A DNA stretch of 64,000 nt, taken from Aequorivita iocasae (GTDB lineage Bacteria > Bacteroidota > Bacteroidia > Flavobacteriales > Flavobacteriaceae). Within the stretch, counting starts at the first letter, position 1. The number at the start of each line of letters is the position of its first letter. The notes under the pieces were generated by a model. The model had not been told where the DNA came from. It searched no databases and saw only the letters and a program-made list of their open reading frames with translations. Where the stretch lies: NCBI RefSeq assembly GCF_016757735.1, contig NZ_CP068439.1, positions 310,001 through 374,000 of the forward strand, read 5' to 3'. The position numbers and the translations under genes were made by a program. Shown here in pieces: positions 19,768 to 27,306 of this stretch.

Positions 19768-20478
19768 ATGAAGAAGCTATTTTTTGTACTGGCCCTTTTA
19801 TGTATTGCAAACAGCGCAAATGCGCAGTGGTTTTTTAATAAGGAGCGCCTGGCTAATTTGGAAAATTTCGACAAAAAACGTTTTTCGTGGGGCTACTTTT
19901 TAGGTTTTAACAGTTACGATTTCAAAATTGATTATAAAGACCAATATGCAGATACCAATACTGACATTTTGGTAGAGCGATCGGCAGGTTTTAATGTAGG
20001 ACTTATTGGCGATATGCGGATTAACGAGTATTTCAACCTACGTCTTGAGCCTGGGCTTTATTTTACACAGCGTAACTTAACTTTCCCCGGTTTTGAAGAA
20101 CCCAAGGATTATCTGCGCGAAGTGAAATCAACCTATATTCATGTACCGTTACTGCTAAAAGTCTCTACAAAACGCTTGAACAATATTAAACCGTTTATTA
20201 TTGGCGGTGTTTCAACCTCGCTCAATCTTTCCAGCAATCAAGACAATCCCGAGGACAACGAGCAGGGAAAATTCCGTATGACCAAGAGCACCAATTATTA
20301 TGAATTAGGGTTTGGGATTGATTTCTACTTATATTATTTCAAATTTACACCTTCCATCCGCGGTGTTTTTGCAATGAATGACGAATTGGTTCGCGACGAT
20401 GACCCAAACAGTCCGTGGACCGGAAATATAGAGAAGCTATCCACCCGTGGAATTTTCGTGAACTTTACATTTCAGTAG
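19768..20478 (+). CDS. porT: PorT-family outer membrane protein, type IX secretion component
   Basis: 236-aa protein with a signal peptide (SANAQW) and an eight-stranded-type outer membrane beta-barrel pattern, ending in an aromatic strand (GIFVNFTFQ). The order ubiE then porT (sprT) is a familiar Flavobacteriia arrangement, and the FNKERLANLENFDKKRFSWG start matches PorT/SprT as I remember it. PorT is required for type IX secretion in Porphyromonas and gliding flavobacteria. The cargo proteins at 5.2, 6.3 and 11.8 kb would be clients. Its 3' end overlaps the convergent RNA methyltransferase gene by 14 bp. Confidence 0.82.
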   Translation: MKKLFFVLALLCIANSANAQWFFNKERLANLENFDKKRFSWGYFLGFNSYDFKIDYKDQYADTNTDILVERSAGFNVGLIGDMRINEYFNLRLEPGLYFTQRNLTFPGFEEPKDYLREVKSTYIHVPLLLKVSTKRLNNIKPFIIGGVSTSLNLSSNQDNPEDNEQGKFRMTKSTNYYELGFGIDFYLYYFKFTPSIRGVFAMNDELVRDDDPNSPWTGNIEKLSTRGIFVNFTFQ

Positions 20479-21229
20479 CCCTTCTAAATTCGCTTAAAAG
20501 AATTGCCGCGGCCGTTGCCACGTTGAGACTTTCTGTTTTTTGGGTTTTTCCGAAACGCGGAATGGCGACTTTATGGTTTATTTTTTTGATTATTTCTTCG
20601 GAAATACCATTTGCCTCATTTCCCATTACAATTATACCTTCCTTCGGAAGTTTTTCGGAATAGATATTTTTTCCATCCATAAAACCTCCAAAAATAGGAA
20701 GTTTGGTTTCTTCCAAATATTCTGAAAGAGACAGATAATGAACCTGAACCCTTGCCAAGGAGCCCATCGTGGCCTGTACTACCTTCGGATTGTAACTGTC
20801 TACCGTGTCTTCGGAACAAATTAATTGCTGCACCCCAAACCAATCGCAAAGCCGAATAATGGTACCCAAATTTCCAGGATCGCGTACGGCATCCAAGGCT
20901 ACAATCAAACCCGAATCCTGCAATGGCTTTGGTTTCGGAATTTCAAAAAGTGCCAAGGAAGTGTTTGCGGTTTTCAGAAAACTGATTTTTTTTAGCTCTG
21001 CTTCGGTAACCTGAAAATGATTTTTTTCGGTAATTTGAGCAGCATCGGTTGAAAAAAACGAGTGGAGATGCAAGCCCTCCTCCAACAATTCATCAATAAC
21101 TTTTGAGCCTTCCGCCACAAAAAGTCTGCTTTGGTTACGGTACTTTTTTTGTTGCAGGCTCGTTATTAATTTTGTTTGACTTTTGCTGACCAAAATATAG
21201 TATTTTTGAAATTGAATAATAACGTACAC
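20465..21229 (-). CDS. TrmH/SpoU-family RNA methyltransferase
   Basis: 254-aa SPOUT methyltransferase acting on rRNA or tRNA ribose 2'-OH. The three SpoU motifs are clear: DPGNLGTIIR (motif 1), IIVMGNEANGIS (motif 2) and ESLNVATAAAILLSE (motif 3, knot). The N-terminal QQKKYRNQSRLFVAEGSKVIDELL is the substrate-binding L30e-like domain. The start is uncertain: a GTG at 21229 or a TTG about 13 codons later. A minus-strand -7 box at 21246-21253 would place transcription start near 21239, compatible with the GTG. Target nucleotide unknown. Confidence 0.88.
   Translation of the reverse strand: MYVIIQFQKYYILVSKSQTKLITSLQQKKYRNQSRLFVAEGSKVIDELLEEGLHLHSFFSTDAAQITEKNHFQVTEAELKKISFLKTANTSLALFEIPKPKPLQDSGLIVALDAVRDPGNLGTIIRLCDWFGVQQLICSEDTVDSYNPKVVQATMGSLARVQVHYLSLSEYLEETKLPIFGGFMDGKNIYSEKLPKEGIIVMGNEANGISEEIIKKINHKVAIPRFGKTQKTESLNVATAAAILLSEFRRATEM
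21175..21208 (+). promoter_or_regulatory. Promoter for TamL-like gene
   Basis: TTTG at 21175-21178, a 22-nt spacer, then TATTTTTG at 21201-21208: a good match to the Bacteroidota TTTG-N19..23-TAnnTTTG promoter. It lies inside the 5' coding end of the divergent RNA methyltransferase. Confidence 0.6.
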
Positions 21230-23788
21230 TTGAAGCGCGACCTCACAAAAATATCACTATTTATAGTATTAATAAGTTTATTTTTATCCTGTAATGCTGT
21301 AAAGAGGGTTCCGGAAGACAAATATTTGCTCACAGAAAATATTATTTTGGTGGATAGCGTGAAAATTAAAGAAACTGGCGTTTACAGCCAGTTAGCGCAA
21401 AAACCAAATACTTCTATTCCTTTAATTGGCCTGCCATTGGGCCTGCATATTTACAATCTTGCAGACCCACAGCCCGACTCAACTTTTAACAGATGGCTCC
21501 ATAAAAACCCCAAACGCGAGGAACGACTTATTCGCCTTTTATCAAAAAAACAGGTAAACCAATTGGACAGTAGTTATGTTAACTTCAACCAATGGCTTCA
21601 AAAATCTGGAGACGCTCCGGCTATAATCGATAAACAAAAAATAGAGAAATCATTGGTCAGGTTAAAACGCTGGTATGCCAGTTACGGCTATTTTAATGAT
21701 GAAGTGGACTATAAAATTGAGCCGAGCGAAAAAAAGAAAAAACGCGCAAAAGTCACTTATTTTGTAAAAAAACACCAACCTTATTTTGTGGGCGATTCCA
21801 TTATTGAAAAGATTAGCTCGCCAGTGGTAGATTCCCTTTTTCAACGCACCAAAGGCAAATCATTTATAACTCCTGGAAAACAATATGCTGCCAATGATTT
21901 TGTGAACGAACGCGATAGGCTCACCATTCAATTCAGGAACTCTGGGCTATACCACTTTGAACAGGAATACGTAGGTTTTGAAGCCGATACGGTAAACACA
22001 AACCACAAAGCAAATATTACCTACATTATTCCAGACCGAAAAATAACGGAGGGCGACAGCACCTACACGGTTCCTTTTAAAGTGCACAATATTAATGAGG
22101 TGAGAATCGTGACCGATTATTCCTATGAAAATCGTGACAAAATTTTTCAAGATTCCATAAGTTACAAAGGGTATAAGCTTTTCAGTTATGGCAAGATGCG
22201 ATTTCGCCCCAAAGCCATTACAGATGCAATTTCCATCATCCCAGGAAATATTTATAAAGACATAGACCGCACGTTGACCTATAATCAGATTAGCGATCTT
22301 CGAATTTTTAAATATCCAAATATCAATTATTCTGAGGTTGCCTCAGATACCACGGGCGGCTTGCTAAACTCCACTATTCTTTTAAGTCCCCGCGATCGGT
22401 TTACCCTAGGTGTAGACTTTGATGCCTACACGTCCACCATTCAGCAATTCGGAATTAGTTTCAGTGGAAACATGATTTTCAGAAATATATTTCGCGGGGC
22501 GGAAATACTTGAAATTTCAGGTCGTGGTAGTCTTGGTTCTTCAAAAGATGCGGCAGACAGCGAAAGCAAATTTTTTAATATTTCAGAATTTGGAGGCGAT
22601 GCAAAACTTACATTTCCGCGCATAATTTTTCCCATAAATACCGAAAAACTTATTCCCAAGTATATGTCGCCTTCTACTAGCCTCAGTCTTGGCGCAAGTT
22701 TACAGAACAACATAGGCCTGGACAGGCAAACCATAAATGGGGTTTATAACTACCGATGGAAACCCTCAAAAATACTAACCTATCAAGTAAACTTATTAAA
22801 TTTACAATATGTAAGAAACTTAAATGTCGAGAATTACTACAACGTTTATAAAAGCTCTTATAACAGGCTGAATGAAATAGCACAGGAATTAAATTATGAT
22901 TTCAACAATCCAGCAAGCAACCCGAACCTTGAAATTCCCAATGAGACCCAACAATTCATCTCAGATGTTTTAACCGAAACCATCCCAGCCAATACAGATA
23001 ATTATGCCGAGGTTTTAAGTATTTCTGAACGTCAGGCCAGATTAACGGAGAACAACTTAATTTTTGCGTCAAATGTAACCCTAACAAGAGATACTAGAGA
23101 AAATTTAAATGACAATAATTTTTCGCGCCTACGCCTGAAAATTGAATCTGCAGGAAACCTGCTTTCAGGAATATCAAGCCTTATCAGCTCACAAAAAAAT
23201 GAGGATGGAAATTACAGGGCATTAGGAGTGGTTTATTCACAATATATTAAACCAGAAGTCGAGTACATCAAACACTGGGATATAGACAGTAAAAATATAA
23301 TAGCCGTACGCGCTTTTGGCGGAATTGCAATACCATACGGAAACAGTAACAGCATACCCTTTACTCGAAGTTATTTTGCCGGGGGAGCAAATGATAATAG
23401 GGGCTGGAAAGCTTATGACGTAGGCCCGGGAAGCAGCGGCAGTATTCTGGATTTTAACGATGCAAACTTCAAGCTTGCCTTTAATGCCGAATATCGTTTT
23501 ACAATACTGGGCGATTTTAAGGGAGGTTTGTTTGTAGATGCAGGCAATATCTGGAACGTCCTAGATAACATTGATGACGAAGCTTCTGTTTTTAATGGCA
23601 TTGCAGATTTAAAGGAAATTGCCGTTGCGACCGGTATTGGGCTTCGGTACGATTTCGGCTTTTTTGTATTTCGATTTGATGTAGGTTTTAAAACCCACAA
23701 CCCCGGAAAACCTGTTGGCGAGAGGTGGTTTACAGACTATAGTTTCCGCGAGGCAGTTTACAATATAGGCATCAACTATCCCTTCTAA
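21230..23788 (+). CDS. TamL-like BamA/TamA family outer membrane assembly lipoprotein
   Basis: About 852 aa. A lipobox (LFIVLISLFLSC, Cys21) follows a short signal, then POTRA-like segments (KIEKSLVRLKRWYASYGYF and similar, to about residue 340) and a C-terminal Omp85 barrel with GANDNRGW (the lid-lock RGF-type motif), ending in the aromatic strand of GINYPF. BamA-family barrel with a lipid anchor is the TamL arrangement described in Bacteroidota, linking outer membrane insertion to an inner-membrane TamB. The frame is open upstream to 21176, but the promoter box at 21201-21208 implies a start downstream of it; TTG at 21230 is preferred (TTG at 21212 is the alternative). No TamB gene follows in this window. 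Confidence 0.85.
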   Translation: MKRDLTKISLFIVLISLFLSCNAVKRVPEDKYLLTENIILVDSVKIKETGVYSQLAQKPNTSIPLIGLPLGLHIYNLADPQPDSTFNRWLHKNPKREERLIRLLSKKQVNQLDSSYVNFNQWLQKSGDAPAIIDKQKIEKSLVRLKRWYASYGYFNDEVDYKIEPSEKKKKRAKVTYFVKKHQPYFVGDSIIEKISSPVVDSLFQRTKGKSFITPGKQYAANDFVNERDRLTIQFRNSGLYHFEQEYVGFEADTVNTNHKANITYIIPDRKITEGDSTYTVPFKVHNINEVRIVTDYSYENRDKIFQDSISYKGYKLFSYGKMRFRPKAITDAISIIPGNIYKDIDRTLTYNQISDLRIFKYPNINYSEVASDTTGGLLNSTILLSPRDRFTLGVDFDAYTSTIQQFGISFSGNMIFRNIFRGAEILEISGRGSLGSSKDAADSESKFFNISEFGGDAKLTFPRIIFPINTEKLIPKYMSPSTSLSLGASLQNNIGLDRQTINGVYNYRWKPSKILTYQVNLLNLQYVRNLNVENYYNVYKSSYNRLNEIAQELNYDFNNPASNPNLEIPNETQQFISDVLTETIPANTDNYAEVLSISERQARLTENNLIFASNVTLTRDTRENLNDNNFSRLRLKIESAGNLLSGISSLISSQKNEDGNYRALGVVYSQYIKPEVEYIKHWDIDSKNIIAVRAFGGIAIPYGNSNSIPFTRSYFAGGANDNRGWKAYDVGPGSSGSILDFNDANFKLAFNAEYRFTILGDFKGGLFVDAGNIWNVLDNIDDEASVFNGIADLKEIAVATGIGLRYDFGFFVFRFDVGFKTHNPGKPVGERWFTDYSFREAVYNIGINYPF
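21246..21253 (-). promoter_or_regulatory. -7 promoter box for RNA methyltransferase
   Basis: Minus-strand TATTTTTG (TAnnTTTG), 17 bp upstream of the GTG start at 21229 and inside the 5' coding end of the divergent TamL-like gene. Confidence 0.4.
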
Positions 23789-23803
23789 ACCATATAAATT
23801 TGT

Positions 23804-23811
23804 TATTTTTG
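23804..23811 (+). promoter_or_regulatory. -7 promoter box for fbaA
   Basis: TATTTTTG matches TAnnTTTG, 20 bp before the fbaA ATG. A nearby upstream TTTG is too close to act as -33. Confidence 0.5.
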
Positions 23812-23831
23812 CTTGCTAAACACATTTAATT

Positions 23832-24899
23832 ATGAGCCACGGAATTGTACCCGGTGTAGCAACCGGAAAAGAAGTTCAAAAAATACATAAATACGCAAAA
23901 GAGAAAGGTTTTGCTATGCCAGCAGTAAATGTTGTGGGTTCTGATAGCGTTAATGCCGTTATGGAAACTGCTGCCGCACTAAATTCCCCCGTTATTATTC
24001 AGTTTTCAAACGGCGGAGCACATTTTAATGCAGGTAAAGGACTTTCGAATGAAAACGAAAGAGCTGCAATAGCGGGAGGTGTTGCCGGGGCAAAACACAT
24101 TCATGAACTTGCAAAGCTCTATGGCGCCACGGTAATACTTCACACAGATCATTGTGCAAAAAAATTACTTCCTTGGATTGACGGCTTGCTGGATGCAGGT
24201 GAAAAATTTTACAAAGAAACCGGAAAACCCCTATACAGTTCGCATATGATAGATCTTTCCGAAGAACCTATCGAAGAAAATATTGAAATCTGCAAACGTT
24301 ATTTGGAACGCATGAGCAAAATAGGGATGACACTAGAAATAGAGCTTGGAATCACAGGTGGTGAAGAGGACGGCGTGGATAATACCGATGTAGATTCATC
24401 AAAACTATACACCCAACCCGAAGAGGTTGCTTATGCTTACGAAGAGCTTTCAAAAATAAGCGACCAATTTACCATAGCTGCGGCCTTTGGGAATGTGCAT
24501 GGGGTGTACAAACCCGGAAACGTAAAGCTGACTCCCGTTATTCTTAAAAATTCTCAGGAATATGTTCAGAAAAAATTCAATACTGGCCATAACCCGATAG
24601 ATTTTGTTTTCCACGGCGGAAGTGGTTCTACTTTGGAAGAAATTCGCGAAGCCATTAGCTACGGCGTAATAAAAATGAATATTGACACCGATATGCAATT
24701 TGCTTTTACAGAAGGTGTACGCAACTATATGGTGAATAATCTGGAGTATTTAAAAACTCAGATCGGGAATCCCGAAGGCGATGACCTTCCAAATAAAAAA
24801 TATTACGATCCACGAAAATGGCTTCGCGAAGGCGAAATCACATTCAGAAAAAGACTTGAAAAAGCTTTTGAAGATTTGAACAACGTCAATACGCTATAA
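23832..24899 (+). CDS. fbaA: Class II fructose-bisphosphate aldolase
   Basis: 355-aa zinc-dependent aldolase that cleaves fructose-1,6-bisphosphate to dihydroxyacetone phosphate and glyceraldehyde-3-phosphate (and the reverse). Zinc-ligand and catalytic segments are present: ILHTDHCAKK (Asp/His), LEIELGITGGEEDGVDN, AAFGNVHGVY (His) and VFHGGSGST (His). Length matches the FbaA-type class II enzyme (about 355-359 aa). accD follows at 40 bp, so cotranscription is possible. Confidence 0.96.
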   Translation: MSHGIVPGVATGKEVQKIHKYAKEKGFAMPAVNVVGSDSVNAVMETAAALNSPVIIQFSNGGAHFNAGKGLSNENERAAIAGGVAGAKHIHELAKLYGATVILHTDHCAKKLLPWIDGLLDAGEKFYKETGKPLYSSHMIDLSEEPIEENIEICKRYLERMSKIGMTLEIELGITGGEEDGVDNTDVDSSKLYTQPEEVAYAYEELSKISDQFTIAAAFGNVHGVYKPGNVKLTPVILKNSQEYVQKKFNTGHNPIDFVFHGGSGSTLEEIREAISYGVIKMNIDTDMQFAFTEGVRNYMVNNLEYLKTQIGNPEGDDLPNKKYYDPRKWLREGEITFRKRLEKAFEDLNNVNTL

Positions 24900-24939
24900 A
24901 CCTTCATTGATAATATAAACATTAAATAAACAGTAGTTT

Positions 24940-25806
24940 ATGCCTTGGTTTAAAAGAACAAAAAAGGGAATTCAAACCCCAACCGAAGAAAAAAAGGACG
25001 TACCAAAAGGATTATGGTACAAATCGCCCACCGGAAAAATTGTTGATAGCGAAGAGCTTGAAAAGAATTTTTACGTAAGTCCCGAAGATGGGTATCACGT
25101 ACGCATAGGAAGTAAAGAATACTTTGAAATCCTTTTTGACGATAACAAATTTAAGGAGCTTGATAAAAACCTTACGTCCCAAGACACCTTAAGGTTTGAG
25201 GACAAAAAGAAATATACCGATAGGCTTAAGGAAGCCCAAGATAAAACTGGACTTAAAGATGCTATTCGGTGTGCCGTTGGAAAATCCATGGGAGCAGATT
25301 TGGTAGTTGCCTGTATGGACTTTAGCTTTATTGGAGGTTCTATGGGAAGCGTTGTAGGCGAAAAAATTGCACGTGCTGCTGACTATTCTCTTCAAAAGAA
25401 AATACCTTTGCTAATAATTTCAAAAAGCGGCGGCGCCAGAATGATGGAAGCTGCCCTTTCACTGATGCAACTTGCCAAAACAAGTGTAAAACTTGCTCAG
25501 TTAAGCGATGCTAGAATTCCTTACATTTCATTGTGCACAGACCCAACCACAGGAGGAACGACCGCATCATTTGCTATGTTAGGAGATATAAATATTAGCG
25601 AGCCTGGAGCCTTAATAGGTTTTGCAGGACCACGCGTAGTTCGTGATACTACAGGAAAAGAACTACCTGAAGGTTTCCAAACTGCTGAATTTTTATTAGA
25701 GCACGGCTTCCTCGATTTTATTACCCACCGCCGCGATCTCAAAAGAAAAATAAATCTTTATCTCGATTTGGTTTTGAATAGACCACTTCGTGAAAAAACC
25801 GCATAA
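24940..25806 (+). CDS. accD: Acetyl-CoA carboxylase carboxyltransferase subunit beta, lacking the zinc ribbon cysteines
   Basis: 288-aa carboxyltransferase beta subunit, transferring CO2 from biotin to acetyl-CoA to make malonyl-CoA. The crotonase-like core is intact ([57 protein letters not shown]). The N-terminal zinc ribbon found in E. coli AccD has no cysteines here: the CxxC...CxxC positions read SPTG (29-32) and SPED (47-50). The flanking [12 protein letters not shown] and [13 protein letters not shown] still align, so the fold may remain without metal. The gene ends at a terminator. Confidence 0.95.
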   Translation: MPWFKRTKKGIQTPTEEKKDVPKGLWYKSPTGKIVDSEELEKNFYVSPEDGYHVRIGSKEYFEILFDDNKFKELDKNLTSQDTLRFEDKKKYTDRLKEAQDKTGLKDAIRCAVGKSMGADLVVACMDFSFIGGSMGSVVGEKIARAADYSLQKKIPLLIISKSGGARMMEAALSLMQLAKTSVKLAQLSDARIPYISLCTDPTTGGTTASFAMLGDINISEPGALIGFAGPRVVRDTTGKELPEGFQTAEFLLEHGFLDFITHRRDLKRKINLYLDLVLNRPLREKTA

Positions 25807-25838
25807 AAAAAGCTGCTCTATTCGAGCAGCTTTTTTTC
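25804..25838. terminator. Bidirectional rho-independent terminator
   Basis: AGCTGCTC (25811-25818) pairs with GAGCAGCT (25824-25831), flanked by A7 and T7, between convergent accD and the minus-strand lipoprotein. Confidence 0.92.
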
Positions 25839-25850
25839 ATTTTTTTAATC

Positions 25851-26684
25851 TCAATTCATTATAAATGGATATTCTTCTCCATTAAAAATAAAAATTGCTT
25901 GGTTATCGCATGTACCATCACCAAAATCAATAGCTGCCGTTACGCCGTCTTGGGTTACTTCCAGTACTCCACTAACCAGATATCTACAAGCTAATTTACG
26001 CACCAAAGTATCAGTCACCGCTCCGCTTCTTTCAAAACCATTGGTGAATTCGGTTTGCCAATTTCCGGTTACATGATACACATTATCCAACCAAGTGCCG
26101 GAGCCAACACCTTCAACCCATTCAGAAACACGTAGGCCGTTACGGGTTCCTGTTATGGTTGAGTTAGGAAAACTAACAGTTATACTTTCATTCAAAGTTG
26201 ATTGTGGGTTTCCATTTTGATTGGCAATTTCATATAAAAATTCACCGCCGCCGCTCACGCCATTATCATTGAAAATAAAATCATTATATATGTAAGTTAC
26301 CGTATAAGTGCCCCCCACCAAAGGACCATAATCCAAAATAATACTTCCAGAAACAACGTTTCCATTGTTTAATGTACAGGAATCGCCAAAATCTATCAAA
26401 ACCAAGACACTATTACCTTGAACACTCACAGTAATCTCTGTACATTCTGGAAATAAAGATAGCTGATTCATGCCACGGCCCTCTACTTCTATTTCAACAA
26501 ACGCCTGCTCCATTATATTAAAGGTTCCTTCAGCAACATTATCCATTTTTGCAGCTCTAGCCGAATTATCCGAATTAAAATTCACTTCTTCTTTAGGATC
26601 GTTATCTTCTTTATCGCAACTTGTAAAAAGAAAAAATCCTCCAAAAAGCAAGGTAAAAAAAAGTTTAAAAATGATGTTTTTCAT
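25851..26684 (-). CDS. Hypothetical lipoprotein
   Basis: 277-aa exported lipoprotein with a signal ending LFTSC|DKED. The mature part is beta-rich. Two related segments, VLIDFGDSCTLNNGNVVSGS and TAAIDFGDGTCDNQAIFIFNG, suggest an internal duplication with one Cys each. I recognise no enzyme motif. Such lipoproteins are common and poorly characterised in Flavobacteriia. It is a single gene between the accD terminator and the rpsO promoter region. Confidence 0.75.
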   Translation of the reverse strand: MKNIIFKLFFTLLFGGFFLFTSCDKEDNDPKEEVNFNSDNSARAAKMDNVAEGTFNIMEQAFVEIEVEGRGMNQLSLFPECTEITVSVQGNSVLVLIDFGDSCTLNNGNVVSGSIILDYGPLVGGTYTVTYIYNDFIFNDNGVSGGGEFLYEIANQNGNPQSTLNESITVSFPNSTITGTRNGLRVSEWVEGVGSGTWLDNVYHVTGNWQTEFTNGFERSGAVTDTLVRKLACRYLVSGVLEVTQDGVTAAIDFGDGTCDNQAIFIFNGEEYPFIMN

Positions 26685-26787
26685 ACATTAAGGTTTAGGG
26701 GTTAGGTGTCTATAACGCTGAAAACCTCATTTCAATATATTTGAATTAATTTTTATTTGAAACACAGCTATTTCAAAATCGATTTTG

Positions 26788-26795
26788 TACTTTTG
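26788..26795 (+). promoter_or_regulatory. -7 promoter box for rpsO-pnp
   Basis: TACTTTTG is a TAnnTTTG box 57 bp before the rpsO ATG; the nearest upstream TTTG is 28 nt away, longer than usual. Confidence 0.5.
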
Positions 26796-26852
26796 CAACC
26801 TTGATTATCAAAATGGTAATCAGTACATAAAAATCATTTTAATAATATTGGC

Positions 26853-27122
26853 ATGTATTTATCCACAGAAGAAAAAGGTAAAATTTTCGAAAAACACGGA
26901 AAGTCTAAAACTGATACTGGTTCAGCAGAAGGACAGATTGCGCTATTCACATATCGCATCGAGCATTTAACAAAGCATCTTAAAACAAACCACAAAGACT
27001 ATAACACTGAGCGTTCTTTGGTAATGTTGGTAGGTAAAAGACGTTCGCTACTAGATTATCTTATGAAAAAAGATATTCTTCGTTACCGTGCAATCGTTAA
27101 AGAATTAGGATTACGTAAGTAA
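26853..27122 (+). CDS. rpsO: 30S ribosomal protein S15
   Basis: 89-aa S15, which binds the central domain of 16S rRNA and nucleates the 30S platform. The recognised core is present: SKTDTGSAEGQIALFTYRI, LTKHLKTNHKDYNTERSLV and LVGKRRSLLDYLMKKD. Length is the family norm. pnp follows 180 bp downstream, the rpsO-pnp order conserved across many bacteria. Confidence 0.97.
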   Translation: MYLSTEEKGKIFEKHGKSKTDTGSAEGQIALFTYRIEHLTKHLKTNHKDYNTERSLVMLVGKRRSLLDYLMKKDILRYRAIVKELGLRK

Positions 27123-27130
27123 TATTTTAA

Positions 27131-27156
27131 AGGGCTCTTACGAGCCCTTCATTTTT
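27131..27156 (+). terminator. Hairpin after rpsO, attenuator or weak terminator
   Basis: AGGGCTC (27131-27137) pairs with GAGCCCT (27142-27148) over a 4-nt loop, followed by a mixed T-rich stretch (TCATTTTTAATT). The T-run is interrupted, so partial readthrough into pnp is plausible. Confidence 0.6.
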
Positions 27157-27212
27157 AATTTTTCAGAACTTACTTCTGAAACACACAGAAAAGCTACCCT
27201 TAGGTTTTTCAT

Positions 27213-27288
27213 TGGTCAACCACAACAACACAACAACACGCGACTGATAAACAGTCGTTGACCATTTTTAACCGTCCGTTTTAAGGAC
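27213..27288 (+). promoter_or_regulatory. Structured 5' leader of pnp
   Basis: TGGTCAA (27213-27219) can pair with TTGACCA (27258-27264). This encloses an ACAAC-repeat strand and an inner hairpin CGACTG (27241-27246) / CAGTCG (27252-27257), stacked directly on the outer arm. A further short hairpin, GTCC/GGAC (27274-27277 / 27285-27288), precedes the start. E. coli pnp is autoregulated through a leader hairpin; a similar role here is inference. Confidence 0.5.
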
Positions 27289-27291
27289 AAA

Positions 27292-27306
27292 ATGAAAAAC
27301 AAATGA
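27292..27306 (+). CDS. Possible 4-codon upstream ORF overlapping pnp start
   Basis: ATG AAA AAC AAA TGA encodes MKNK. Its stop overlaps the pnp start as ATGA, the usual arrangement for translational coupling. It may simply be chance in A-rich sequence; no experimental evidence is available from sequence. Confidence 0.25.
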   Translation: MKNK

